Assembly (NCBI RefSeq): GCF_019396385.1
Contig: NZ_JAHKRN010000049.1
Location: forward strand, 1 to 64,000
DNA: 64,000 bases
DNA from: Nonomuraea harbinensis
Lineage (GTDB): Bacteria > Actinomycetota > Actinomycetes > Streptosporangiales > Streptosporangiaceae
Direction of reading: 5' to 3'
Positions 57,809 to 64,000 of the stretch are shown piece by piece. Position numbers and translations under genes: made by a program. The notes below the pieces were generated by a model. The model was not told the DNA's origin. It ran no database searches and saw nothing but the letters and a program-made list of their open reading frames with translations. The stretch's first letter is position 1, and every line of letters begins with the position of its first letter.

Positions 57809-58397
57809 GGGTCTGCCAGCTTTCGGCCAGGGGGTGGGCCGCTTCCATGGCCGGTGACGCGGCGTCCTCGTCCATGGACAGATAGAGCAGCAGCGGGCCT
57901 TCCAGTGCGGCGGTGAGCTGGACGGCGAGGGTGTCCGGGTGGGGCAGGCGCGAGCCTGACAGACCGAGGAGCATGCGGATGTGGGGCCGGGTCATGGCGA
58001 CCTCGCCCACGGGGATCGGCTGGGCGCGGTCCAGGGCGGCCCGGGCGATGGCGTGGTGTTCCAGGAGGAAGGCGATGCGGGCGCGGCCGTAGGCGATCAG
58101 GCGCTGCGCGGGGTCGGCGCCCGGCCCCAGCGGGGGTGGGCCCGACAGCACCCGCTCCTGGAAGCGGCGCTCCTCCTCGTCGAGCAGGGCACGGAAGATG
58201 CCGGCCCGGGTGCGGAAGCGGCGGAAGACGGTGCCCTTGCCCAGACCGGCGCGCTCGGCGAGAGCGTCCATGGTCACCTTCCGCGTCCCGTGCTCAGCGA
58301 TCATCGCGCGGGCCGCCGCCAGCAACTGCTCGCGGTTGCGTGCCGCGTCCGCGCGCTCACCACGTGGTTTTCCCAGGGGCACGACAGGGAAGTTCAC
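57762..58397 (-). CDS. TetR/AcrR family regulator beside the azoreductase gene
   Basis: A 211-residue repressor from ATG 58397. Helix-turn-helix at about 20-70: NREQLLAAARAMIAEHGTRKVTMDALAERAGLGKGTVFRRFRTRAGIF. The C-terminal domain is helical. It is closely related to the TetR at 59607-60236 (shared ERADAARNR, FRRF and the GPPPLGPGA motif after helix 4), so the pair is paralogous. It is divergent from the azoreductase gene with a direct repeat between them, and it most likely represses that gene, as is common for TetR/azoreductase or quinone-reductase pairs. Confidence 0.87.
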   Translation of the reverse strand: MNFPVVPLGKPRGERADAARNREQLLAAARAMIAEHGTRKVTMDALAERAGLGKGTVFRRFRTRAGIFRALLDEEERRFQERVLSGPPPLGPGADPAQRLIAYGRARIAFLLEHHAIARAALDRAQPIPVGEVAMTRPHIRMLLGLSGSRLPHPDTLAVQLTAALEGPLLLYLSMDEDAASPAMEAAHPLAESWQTLIERVLQVDLPPEEA

Positions 58398-58407
58398 CCG
58401 ATCAATC

Positions 58408-58428
58408 TAACCGGGAATGTTAACCGGG
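58408..58428. promoter_or_regulatory. Direct repeat between the TetR and azoreductase genes
   Basis: TAACCGGG occurs at 58408-58415 and 58421-58428, 13 bases apart, in an AT-richer patch starting 11 bases before the TetR start. It is a candidate binding region of the TetR protein. Confidence 0.4.
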
Positions 58429-58540
58429 GTAAAGTCCGTTTCTCTGTCGAGAGACGCGGGCCCTGGAGCTCTCCGGGCCGTCGCGTGCGACCACCCCCGC
58501 GTTCCGCGGGAAGCATCCACCCTGAAGAAGTGATCGATCC

Positions 58541-59173
58541 ATGCACCTGTTCCGACTCGACGCCAGCATCCTCCCGGCCGCCTCCGTCAGCGCCGAGATC
58601 GCCGACCGAGCCGAAGCCGAGTGGACCGCCGCCCACCCCTGGGGCACGGTGACCCGCCGCCACCTGGGCACCGACCCGCTGGCCGCCGACGCCTGGGCAC
58701 AGGCCGCCACCGCCCGCTCCACCCCCGAGGCCGACCGCACCCCGGCCCAGCGCGACGCCCTGGCCCTGGCCGCCGGACTGGCCGGGGAACTCCAGAACGC
58801 CGACGCCGTGATCATGGCCGTGCCGATCTACAACTACGGCGTCTCCCAGCACTTCAAGACCTGGTCCGACCTGGCCATGGCGGGCGCGGCCAAGGGCACC
58901 CCGCTGCTGAAGGGCACGCCCGCCGTACTGATCACCACCCTCGGCGGCGGCTACGGCCCCGGCACCCCGCGCGACGGGTGGGACCACTCGACCCCCTACC
59001 TGAAGCGCGTCCTCGCCGACGTCTGGCAGGCGGACCTCACCCTGATCAAGTGTGAGCTCACCCTCGCCGCCACCACCCCGGGCATGGAGGCACTGAGGGA
59101 CCTCTCCGCCCGGCAGCGCGCCGACGCCCTGGCCGCCGCCCTCGAAGCGGGCCGGTCACTGGCCAAGGCCTGA
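58541..59173 (+). CDS. azoR: FMN-dependent NADH-azoreductase / quinone reductase
   Basis: A 210-residue flavodoxin-fold protein from ATG 58541 (LFRLDASILPAASVS opening). Family features: VIMAVPIYNYGVSQHFKTWSDLAMAGA (the FMN-binding loop and dimer helix), LITTLGGGYGPGTPRDGWDHSTPYLKRVL and the C-terminal helix. It should use NAD(P)H to reduce azo compounds or quinones by two electrons, a detoxification role. The divergent TetR gene at 57762-58397 probably controls it. A strong hairpin ends the transcript at 59182-59222. Confidence 0.87.
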   Translation: MHLFRLDASILPAASVSAEIADRAEAEWTAAHPWGTVTRRHLGTDPLAADAWAQAATARSTPEADRTPAQRDALALAAGLAGELQNADAVIMAVPIYNYGVSQHFKTWSDLAMAGAAKGTPLLKGTPAVLITTLGGGYGPGTPRDGWDHSTPYLKRVLADVWQADLTLIKCELTLAATTPGMEALRDLSARQRADALAAALEAGRSLAKA

Positions 59174-59181
59174 TCCCCGAC

Positions 59182-59222
59182 GGCGACGGCGGGCCCCACG
59201 TCCCTGGCGGCCCGCCGTCGCC
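59182..59222. terminator. Bidirectional hairpin terminator between azoreductase and rhodanese genes
   Basis: Perfect 14-bp stem, GGCGACGGCGGGCC (59182-59195) and GGCCCGCCGTCGCC (59209-59222), 13-base loop, followed on the plus strand by a C/T-rich run. It lies eight bases after the azoreductase stop and 20 bases after the rhodanese stop on the other strand, so it can serve both. Confidence 0.75.
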
Positions 59223-59242
59223 TCTCCTCTTCACGACGAGGA

Positions 59243-59569
59243 TCATCCGGATTCGGTGGGGAGGCCGGCGTCGGTCCAGTCCTCGATGCCCTCCCGGTAC
59301 TTGCGGACGTCGGTGTAGCCGAGGGCGGTGAGCCGGTCGGCGACCTGGCCGCTGTTGGGGCACGCCGGGTTGGAGCAGTAGGTGACGATGGCGGCGTCCA
59401 GGTCGGGGAGCAGGGCGGGCGCGAGCCTGTCGACGTCTTCCCTGACCAGGGCGATGGCGCCCGGCAGATGCCGCTTCGCGTGGTACTCGCCGCCCAGCGC
59501 GTCGACGACGGTCACGGTGCCCGCGTCGATCGCGGCCTTCAGTTCGTCCCGGGTGATGAGTGCGGTCAT
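59243..59569 (-). CDS. Single-domain rhodanese-like protein
   Basis: A 108-residue protein from ATG 59569. Rhodanese pattern: ITRDELKAAIDAGTVTVVDALGGEYHAKRHLPGAIAL, then the active-site loop YCSNPACPNS with the nucleophilic Cys, and ALGYTDVRKYREGIEDWTDAGLP at the end. The loop has two extra residues before the second Cys, so a CxxxxC pair could be redox-active. It likely transfers sulfur from a persulfide or senses reactive species. The start is divergent from the TetR at 59607, with a perfect palindrome between. Confidence 0.85.
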   Translation of the reverse strand: MTALITRDELKAAIDAGTVTVVDALGGEYHAKRHLPGAIALVREDVDRLAPALLPDLDAAIVTYCSNPACPNSGQVADRLTALGYTDVRKYREGIEDWTDAGLPTESG

Positions 59570-59590
59570 GCCGCCACCTCCAGAAGAATA

Positions 59591-59636
59591 GGACTATAGT
59601 CCGCTTATGTCTGGTGACAATAGCGGACCGCAGTCC
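59591..59636. promoter_or_regulatory. TetR operator pair in the rhodanese/TetR intergenic region
   Basis: GGACTATAGTCC at 59591-59602 is a perfect 12-bp palindrome just before the TetR start (59607). A second, imperfect copy GGACCGCAGTCC lies at 59625-59636, inside the first codons. Both share GGAC and AGTCC arms; their centres are 34 bases apart. They probably bind the TetR protein and control both directions. Confidence 0.65.
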
Positions 59637-60236
59637 GTTTCCGCAATCCCGTTGGAACTGCTTCTCAAGCCACCCCCGAAGGAACGGGCGGACGCGGCAC
59701 GCAACCGGGCCGCCGTGCTGGAGGCCGCGGCCCGGCTGTTCGCCGAACACGGCGTGGAGGCGGTGTCCATGGATCAGGTGGCCGCGGCCGCGGGCGTCGG
59801 CAAGGGCACCTTGTTCCGCCGGTTCGGTGACAAGTCCGGACTGGCCGCGGCCCTGCTGGACGCCCGCGAGCGTGTGCTGCAGGAGGCGATCCTGCATGGA
59901 CCGCCGCCGCTCGGCCCCGGCGCGGCAGCCGGCGAGCGACTCGCCGCGTTCGTGGACGCGTACTTCGACTACCTGCTGGAGCACCTGGACCTGATCCGCA
60001 TGTCGGAGACCGCGGCGCCGGGTGCCCGCTACCGGATCGGGGCCTACCGGTTCTGGCACCGCCATGTGGCGATCCTGCTCGACGGCACGCCCGACCCCGA
60101 CTACACCGCCCATGCGGTGCTGGCCGCCCTGTCGGCCGAGCACGTGTCCGCTCTCCTGCCGGAGCTGGGCGGGAAGCGGATACGCGCCGGCCTTCATCGC
60201 CTCGCCCGTACGGCGGCACGACCCTGCGACGGGTGA
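59607..60236 (+). CDS. TetR/AcrR family regulator beside the rhodanese gene
   Basis: A 209-residue repressor from ATG 59607. Helix-turn-helix (about 30-80): AAVLEAAARLFAEHGVEAVSMDQVAAAAGVGKGTLFRRFGDKSGL. The ligand domain follows with HGPPPLGPGAAAGERLAAFVDAYFDYLLEHLDLIRMSE. The first 20 residues are a non-conserved tail, so GTG or TTG codons further in could also serve. It is paralogous to the TetR at 57762. It is divergent from the rhodanese gene over an operator-like palindrome, and probably controls that gene and itself. Confidence 0.87.
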   Translation: MSGDNSGPQSVSAIPLELLLKPPPKERADAARNRAAVLEAAARLFAEHGVEAVSMDQVAAAAGVGKGTLFRRFGDKSGLAAALLDARERVLQEAILHGPPPLGPGAAAGERLAAFVDAYFDYLLEHLDLIRMSETAAPGARYRIGAYRFWHRHVAILLDGTPDPDYTAHAVLAALSAEHVSALLPELGGKRIRAGLHRLARTAARPCDG

Positions 60237-60283
60237 GCCCGCGCGACCGGCCCCCCATTCCCCGCTAGAACCTCCCAGAACCC

Positions 60284-60329
60284 TTGACTCACGCTCCGTG
60301 CAAATATACAAACGTTCATACACTGAACG
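60284..60329 (+). promoter_or_regulatory. Promoter and operator of the ABC transporter operon
   Basis: TTGACT (60284-60289) and TACAAA (60307-60312) are spaced by 17 bases, a good sigma-70 type promoter. Immediately after it lies CGTTCA-TACAC-TGAACG (60313-60329), an inverted repeat with perfect 6-bp arms where a repressor would block initiation. The transporter's first codon is at 60341. Confidence 0.65.
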
Positions 60330-60340
60330 AGGAGGCGGCC

Positions 60341-61579
60341 GTGACCACATACCGGACGGACGGGATGTCTCGGCGAGGATTTCTGGCGGGCACCGCGTCC
60401 ATCACCGCGCTCGGCATGCTGGGCCTGGGGACGGCGGCGTGCGGAAGCTCGGCGGGAGCCGGCAAGACCACTGCCCGCATCGGGTGGGTGGAGCCGAAGA
60501 CCGGCCGGCTCGCCGCCGCGTACAAGCCGATCTACGTCGGCGCGAGGCTGGCCCTGGAGGATCTCAAGGCGAACGGCGGGCTGCTCGGGCAGGCCGTTCA
60601 GGTCATGGAGGAGGACGACAAGGGAAGCCCGGCCTCTCAGCCGGCCGTGGCGCAACGACTCATCCGGGAGGAGCCGACGTTCGTGGTCGGGCCGACCGGG
60701 AGCTCCCAGGTCCTGGCGTCGGTGACGGCCCTCGCCCGGGCGAAGCTGATCCAGTCAGCCTGGGGCGGCGCGGAACTGCTCGGGGACGGCGACCGCTTCC
60801 CCTACCACTACCAGCTCGTCTACAACACCACCCAGCAGGCCAGGGTGGCGGCGCGTTTCCTGCACGAGGTCCGCGGGCTCCGCAAGATCGGCATCATCGT
60901 CGAGAACTCCGAGTTCGGCACGTCGATCCGGGACGCGGTCATCGCGACCCTGCGCGACTCCTACTCCGCGAAGCCGGTCGCGGTCGAGGTGTTCGAGGTG
61001 GACGCCTCCGACATGACGCCGTTCGTCCGCAACCTCGAACGGGCCGGCGTGGACGGCCTCGGCCTGTTCACCGGCCAGCCGCAGGCGACCATCCTGATCC
61101 TGCGGGCGATGGCGGCCAGCGACTTCCACCCGGTGATCGTCTCGCACGACCTCAACTACATCGAAGCTCTCGGGGAGTTCCCCCGCGCGCTGCTCGACGG
61201 GTTCTTCGGCACGACGTACCGAGGGCTCACCTACACCGGCGAGGAGGAGCCGTCCGCCGAGGTGCGCGCGCTGGTCGAGCGGATCGACAAGCATCCGGAC
61301 ACCGCGGGTCTCGGCTACTCGGCGGTGACCAGCCCGTACTACGACTACATGATGCTGATGGCCAAGGTGATCGAGGAGACCAAGAGCCTCGAACCGGCGA
61401 AGCTCAAGGCCGCGCTCGACCAGGTCGACGGCTACCAGGGCGTTCGGGCGAAGGTGTCGTTCACCGCGAAACGGCACTCCGGCATCGCCGACGAGGACAT
61501 CACGGTGGGCACCCTCATGTCGGCGAAGGAGCCGCAGAGCCTGGGTGGGGTCCTCCGGCGGCGCGCGGACGGGATGTGA
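60341..61579 (+). CDS. ABC transporter substrate-binding lipoprotein, branched-chain amino acid type, Tat-exported
   Basis: About 412 residues from GTG 60341 (GAGGAGG upstream). The signal has the twin-arginine motif SRRGFLAG and a lipobox ending TAAC near residue 30, so it is a folded-export lipoprotein. The periplasmic-binding type I fold (Leu/Ile/Val family) follows: IGWVEPKTGRLAAAYKPIY, ARLALEDLKANGGLLG, FVVGPTGSSQVLASV, GIIVENSEFGTSIRDAV and ASDFHPVIVSHDLNY. The ligand is unknown; these systems also take urea, amides or aromatic acids. LivH begins eight bases after its stop. Confidence 0.87.
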   Translation: MTTYRTDGMSRRGFLAGTASITALGMLGLGTAACGSSAGAGKTTARIGWVEPKTGRLAAAYKPIYVGARLALEDLKANGGLLGQAVQVMEEDDKGSPASQPAVAQRLIREEPTFVVGPTGSSQVLASVTALARAKLIQSAWGGAELLGDGDRFPYHYQLVYNTTQQARVAARFLHEVRGLRKIGIIVENSEFGTSIRDAVIATLRDSYSAKPVAVEVFEVDASDMTPFVRNLERAGVDGLGLFTGQPQATILILRAMAASDFHPVIVSHDLNYIEALGEFPRALLDGFFGTTYRGLTYTGEEEPSAEVRALVERIDKHPDTAGLGYSAVTSPYYDYMMLMAKVIEETKSLEPAKLKAALDQVDGYQGVRAKVSFTAKRHSGIADEDITVGTLMSAKEPQSLGGVLRRRADGM

Positions 61580-61586
61580 CCGGCCG

Positions 61587-62462
61587 ATGATCGCCGACAT
61601 CCTGGTCGCCGGCCTGGTCTTCGGCAGCCTCTACGGACTGGTCGCGGTGGGCTTCAACGTCCTGCACCGGCCTACGAACGTGGTGAACTTCGCCCAGGGC
61701 GAACTCATCATGATCGGCGCGATGCTGATGGCGGCCACGCCGATCGGCGGGCTCCCCTGGGGAGTCGCCGCCGCCTGCGTGATGGTGATCGTGGCGGTCG
61801 TCGCGCTGGCCGAGGAGCGGGTCGCCGTGACTCCGGTGCTGCGCAGGTCATCCCACGCGGTCGGCTGGGTGATCACCACGCTCGCGTTCTCGCTGCTGCT
61901 CGCGGAGGCCGCCGGGCGGTTGTGGACGGACCAGCCGAGCGCCGTCGCGCCCCCGTGGCCACTGTCCATGCGGGTCCAGGAGGTGCTGGGCGTCCGGTTC
62001 TCCAGCTACCAGGTCGCGGTGGTGGTCGTCGCCGTCGCCGTGGTGGCCCTGCTCGGCGTCCTGGATCGGTCCCGGCTCGGCACCGCGTTGCGGGCGGTGG
62101 CCGCCGACCGTGACGGCGCCCGGCTGCGCGGCATCGACCCGACGGCGCTCACCCGCCGTTCCTTCCTGCTCGGCGGCGCGCTCGCGGGGCTCACCGGGGT
62201 CCTCGCGGCGCCGCTGCTGCTGGCCTCGGTGACGATGGGGCTGGGCCTGTTGATCAAAGGCTTCGCCGCCCTGGCGGTCGGCGGGATCGGCGACAACCGC
62301 GGCGTGCTGGTCGCGGGCTGGATGCTCGGCGTCATCGAGGCCACCGGCGCCGTCTTCGCCTCGCCCGGGTCGCAGTCCGTCGTCCTGTTCGCGGCCATGC
62401 TGCTCATCCTGCTGATCCGGCCCAACGGCCTGCGTGGTCTGGCGGTGCAACGTCATGTCTGA
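61587..62462 (+). CDS. livH: Branched-chain amino acid-type ABC permease LivH
   Basis: A 291-residue permease from ATG 61587 with about eight membrane helices. LivH features: FGSLYGLVAVGFNVLHRPTNVVNFAQGELIMIGAML at the N-terminus, and the coupling loop TALRAVAADRDGARLRGIDP, then GIGDNRGVLVAGWMLGVIEA and a C-terminal PNGLRG. It should form a heterodimer with the LivM half encoded by the next gene, whose start lies eight bases inside the livH stop. Confidence 0.88.
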   Translation: MIADILVAGLVFGSLYGLVAVGFNVLHRPTNVVNFAQGELIMIGAMLMAATPIGGLPWGVAAACVMVIVAVVALAEERVAVTPVLRRSSHAVGWVITTLAFSLLLAEAAGRLWTDQPSAVAPPWPLSMRVQEVLGVRFSSYQVAVVVVAVAVVALLGVLDRSRLGTALRAVAADRDGARLRGIDPTALTRRSFLLGGALAGLTGVLAAPLLLASVTMGLGLLIKGFAALAVGGIGDNRGVLVAGWMLGVIEATGAVFASPGSQSVVLFAAMLLILLIRPNGLRGLAVQRHV

Positions 62463-64000
62463 AGTTCGCGGGGCACGGTCCCGCGCCGTGCGGCGCGCGG
62501 CCCCCTGGCTCGTCCTCGTGGCGGCCGCGGCCGCGCTGCCGCTGCTGAGCGGCGACCCGACGATCACCTATCTGGCCACCACGGCCGGGATCTACGTGCT
62601 GGTCGGTACGGGACTGAACCTCATGTTCGGCTACACCGGCCAGGTCTCACTGGGGCAGGGCGCGCTGGTCGCCGTCGGCGCCTACACCACGGGCATCCTC
62701 ATGGCCGACCACGCCTGGACGTTCTGGGCGGCGGCCCCGGTGGCGGTGGCGGTCGCCGTGGGAGCGGGAACGCTGATGGCCCTGCCCGCGTTCCGGCTGT
62801 CGTCCTGGTACATCGCCCTGGTCACGCTCGGCGCGGCGATGGCGGCCCGCAGCCTCCTGGTCGAGTTCGAGGGGCTGACCGGCGGCTGGTCGGGGCTGAT
62901 GGGCATACCGCGACCGGCTCTCGGGCCGTGGGAGCTCGGGGAACGGGACATCCTCTGGCTGGTTCTGGCCGTCAACGTCATGCTCTTCGTCATGGTCCGC
63001 ACCATCGTCGGCTCCCGCCTGGGCCGCGGCATGATGGCCGTACGCGACGCGCCCGAGATGGCGCAGAGCGTCGGCGTCGCGCCCGCGCGGATGAAGCTGT
63101 TCGCCTTCGCCTGCGGCGGCGCCACCGCCGGGCTGGGCGGAGCGCTGCTGGCCGTCCACCACGGGCTGGTGACCCCGGACGACTTCACCCTCGACTTCTC
63201 CATCCTCTTCCTGCTGGTGGTCATCATCGGCGGCGCGGCGCGGCTGGCGGGCCCGGTCATCGGCACCCTGCTGTTCTTCGCCCTCCCCGAGCTGCTGACC
63301 GGCCTCGCGGAATGGCGCGGACTCATCTACGGCGCGGCGCTGCTCGTGCTGATGGTGTACGCGCCGCAGGGCGTCGCCGGCGCGTGGGAGAAGCTCCGGG
63401 CGCGCCGCCGGTCCTCCGGCGTGCCCGCCGACACCGCCCACACCGACACCGCCGACGCCGACCCGGGCGTCCCGATCGAGGCGGGGCCGCCGCGGGGTGA
63501 GCCGCTCGGCGTCGAGCTGATCGGCGTCCGCAAGTCGTTCGGCGGGGTGCACGCCCTGCGGGGGATCGACCTCACCATCGAACCGGGCACGGTTCACGCG
63601 ATCGTCGGGCCCAACGGATCGGGCAAGACGACGCTGCTCAACGTGATCAGCCGCCTGCTGCGGCAGGACGAGGGCCAGGTCATCCTCGACGCCGAGGACG
63701 TCAGCCGGGCCCCCGCCGAGCGGCTAGCCAGGCGTGGCGTGGCGCGCGTCTTCCAGACGCCTCGGCTGCTGGGCACGTCGAGCCTGCGGGACAACGTCCT
63801 GCTCGGCGCCTACACGCGGGAGCGGTCAGGCGGGCCGGCGATCGTCCTGCGGCTGCCGTGGGCCCGCCGCGAGCAGGCCGAACTGGCGGAGGAGGCCGAC
63901 CGGCTCCTGGCCGGTCATGGACTGGCCGGACGGGCGTCCGAGGAGGCGGCCTCGCTGCCGCATGGTGAGCAGCGGCTGCTGGAGGTGGCTCGGGCACTGA
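62455..64000 (+). CDS. LivM-LivG fusion: ABC permease joined to ATPase (runs off the window)
   Basis: One uninterrupted frame of at least 515 codons from ATG 62455. The first 320 residues are a LivM permease (GTGLNLMFGYTGQVSLGQGALVAVGAYTTG, and coupling loop AVRDAPEMAQSVGVAPARMKLFAFACGG). A linker of about 35 residues, rich in Asp, Thr and Pro, follows. From about residue 355 comes a LivG ATPase: GVELIGVRKSFGGVHALRG, Walker A GPNGSGKT, ARVFQTPRLLG and the signature LPHGEQRLLEVARAL, where the window ends. LivM and LivG are normally separate; fusion forces one-to-one assembly. Walker B and the rest lie beyond 64000. Confidence 0.85.
   Translation, partial: MSEVRGARSRAVRRAAPWLVLVAAAAALPLLSGDPTITYLATTAGIYVLVGTGLNLMFGYTGQVSLGQGALVAVGAYTTGILMADHAWTFWAAAPVAVAVAVGAGTLMALPAFRLSSWYIALVTLGAAMAARSLLVEFEGLTGGWSGLMGIPRPALGPWELGERDILWLVLAVNVMLFVMVRTIVGSRLGRGMMAVRDAPEMAQSVGVAPARMKLFAFACGGATAGLGGALLAVHHGLVTPDDFTLDFSILFLLVVIIGGAARLAGPVIGTLLFFALPELLTGLAEWRGLIYGAALLVLMVYAPQGVAGAWEKLRARRRSSGVPADTAHTDTADADPGVPIEAGPPRGEPLGVELIGVRKSFGGVHALRGIDLTIEPGTVHAIVGPNGSGKTTLLNVISRLLRQDEGQVILDAEDVSRAPAERLARRGVARVFQTPRLLGTSSLRDNVLLGAYTRERSGGPAIVLRLPWARREQAELAEEADRLLAGHGLAGRASEEAASLPHGEQRLLEVARAL

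Overview
The window is very GC-rich, uses GTG and TTG starts often, and is packed with families typical of actinomycetes: SARP/AfsR regulators, an ECF sigma factor with a CU044_5270-type partner, DUF2690 secreted proteins, DUF3592 and DUF4287. It most resembles the chromosome of a filamentous actinomycete, probably of the Streptosporangiales; that placement is inferred from gene content only. I see no rRNA, tRNA, CRISPR array, phage or intact insertion sequence.

Layout. 1-675 is gene-free, with two adjacent palindromes. 0.7-7.8 kb is a signalling block: DUF3592 protein, CU044_5270 protein with its ECF sigma factor, a lipoprotein, a Ser/Thr kinase, a divergent FHA protein and a small secreted protein that shares a Cys-x-Asp-Gly-x-Cys domain with the lipoprotein. 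7.8-10.3 kb is a decaying locus: a frameshifted KAS-III gene, a LivM gene without its 5' end and a TetR gene that lacks its 5' end and is also frameshifted. LivM and TetR meet head to head at one junction. 10.3-15.6 kb holds a DUF1232 protein, two DUF2690 proteins and a giant secreted protein combining a propeller-like region, a transglycosylase-like domain and an SGNH hydrolase. 15.8-22.9 kb has an AfsR-type regulator, a TetR/DUF418 pair, a SnoaL-like protein and a secreted GSDH-CBM2 dehydrogenase.

The most interesting locus is 22.9-28.7 kb: a SARP regulator divergent from an E1-like (ThiF/MccB) adenylating enzyme with a leader-binding-like N-terminal domain, a translationally coupled 23-codon ORF, a perfect 13-bp hairpin, and an M50-like membrane protease (HEAWH) with a PqqD-like N-terminus. 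This looks like a compact RiPP (ribosomally made, modified peptide) pathway of a type I do not recognise, with no YcaO, radical SAM or lanthionine enzyme.

28.9-37.0 kb is a glycoconjugate operon of eight genes, seven of them tightly coupled (membrane protein, GT2, CofD/YvcK-like, HAD, nucleotidyltransferase, GT4, flippase, GT4), with TTA codons in two genes. 37.0-40.5 kb is a GH65 phosphorylase/beta-phosphoglucomutase pair whose frame runs into a truncated DUF5990. 42.6-51.7 kb is a carotenoid cluster (crtE, crtI, crtB, CrtA-like, CruG-like GT2, second desaturase, cruF) with PlsX-like and PlsY-like genes inside it. No cyclase is seen, so the predicted product is an acyclic, hydroxylated, glycosylated and possibly acylated carotenoid.

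51.8-57.8 kb carries small stress proteins and a metal module (ArsR sensor, CDF exporter, lipoprotein, membrane protein, CopC), then a LacI remnant and a YdeI-like protein. 57.8-60.2 kb has two paralogous TetR repressors beside an azoreductase and a rhodanese. 60.3 kb to the end is a branched-chain-amino-acid-type ABC transporter (Tat lipoprotein, LivH, LivM-LivG fusion) that runs off the window.
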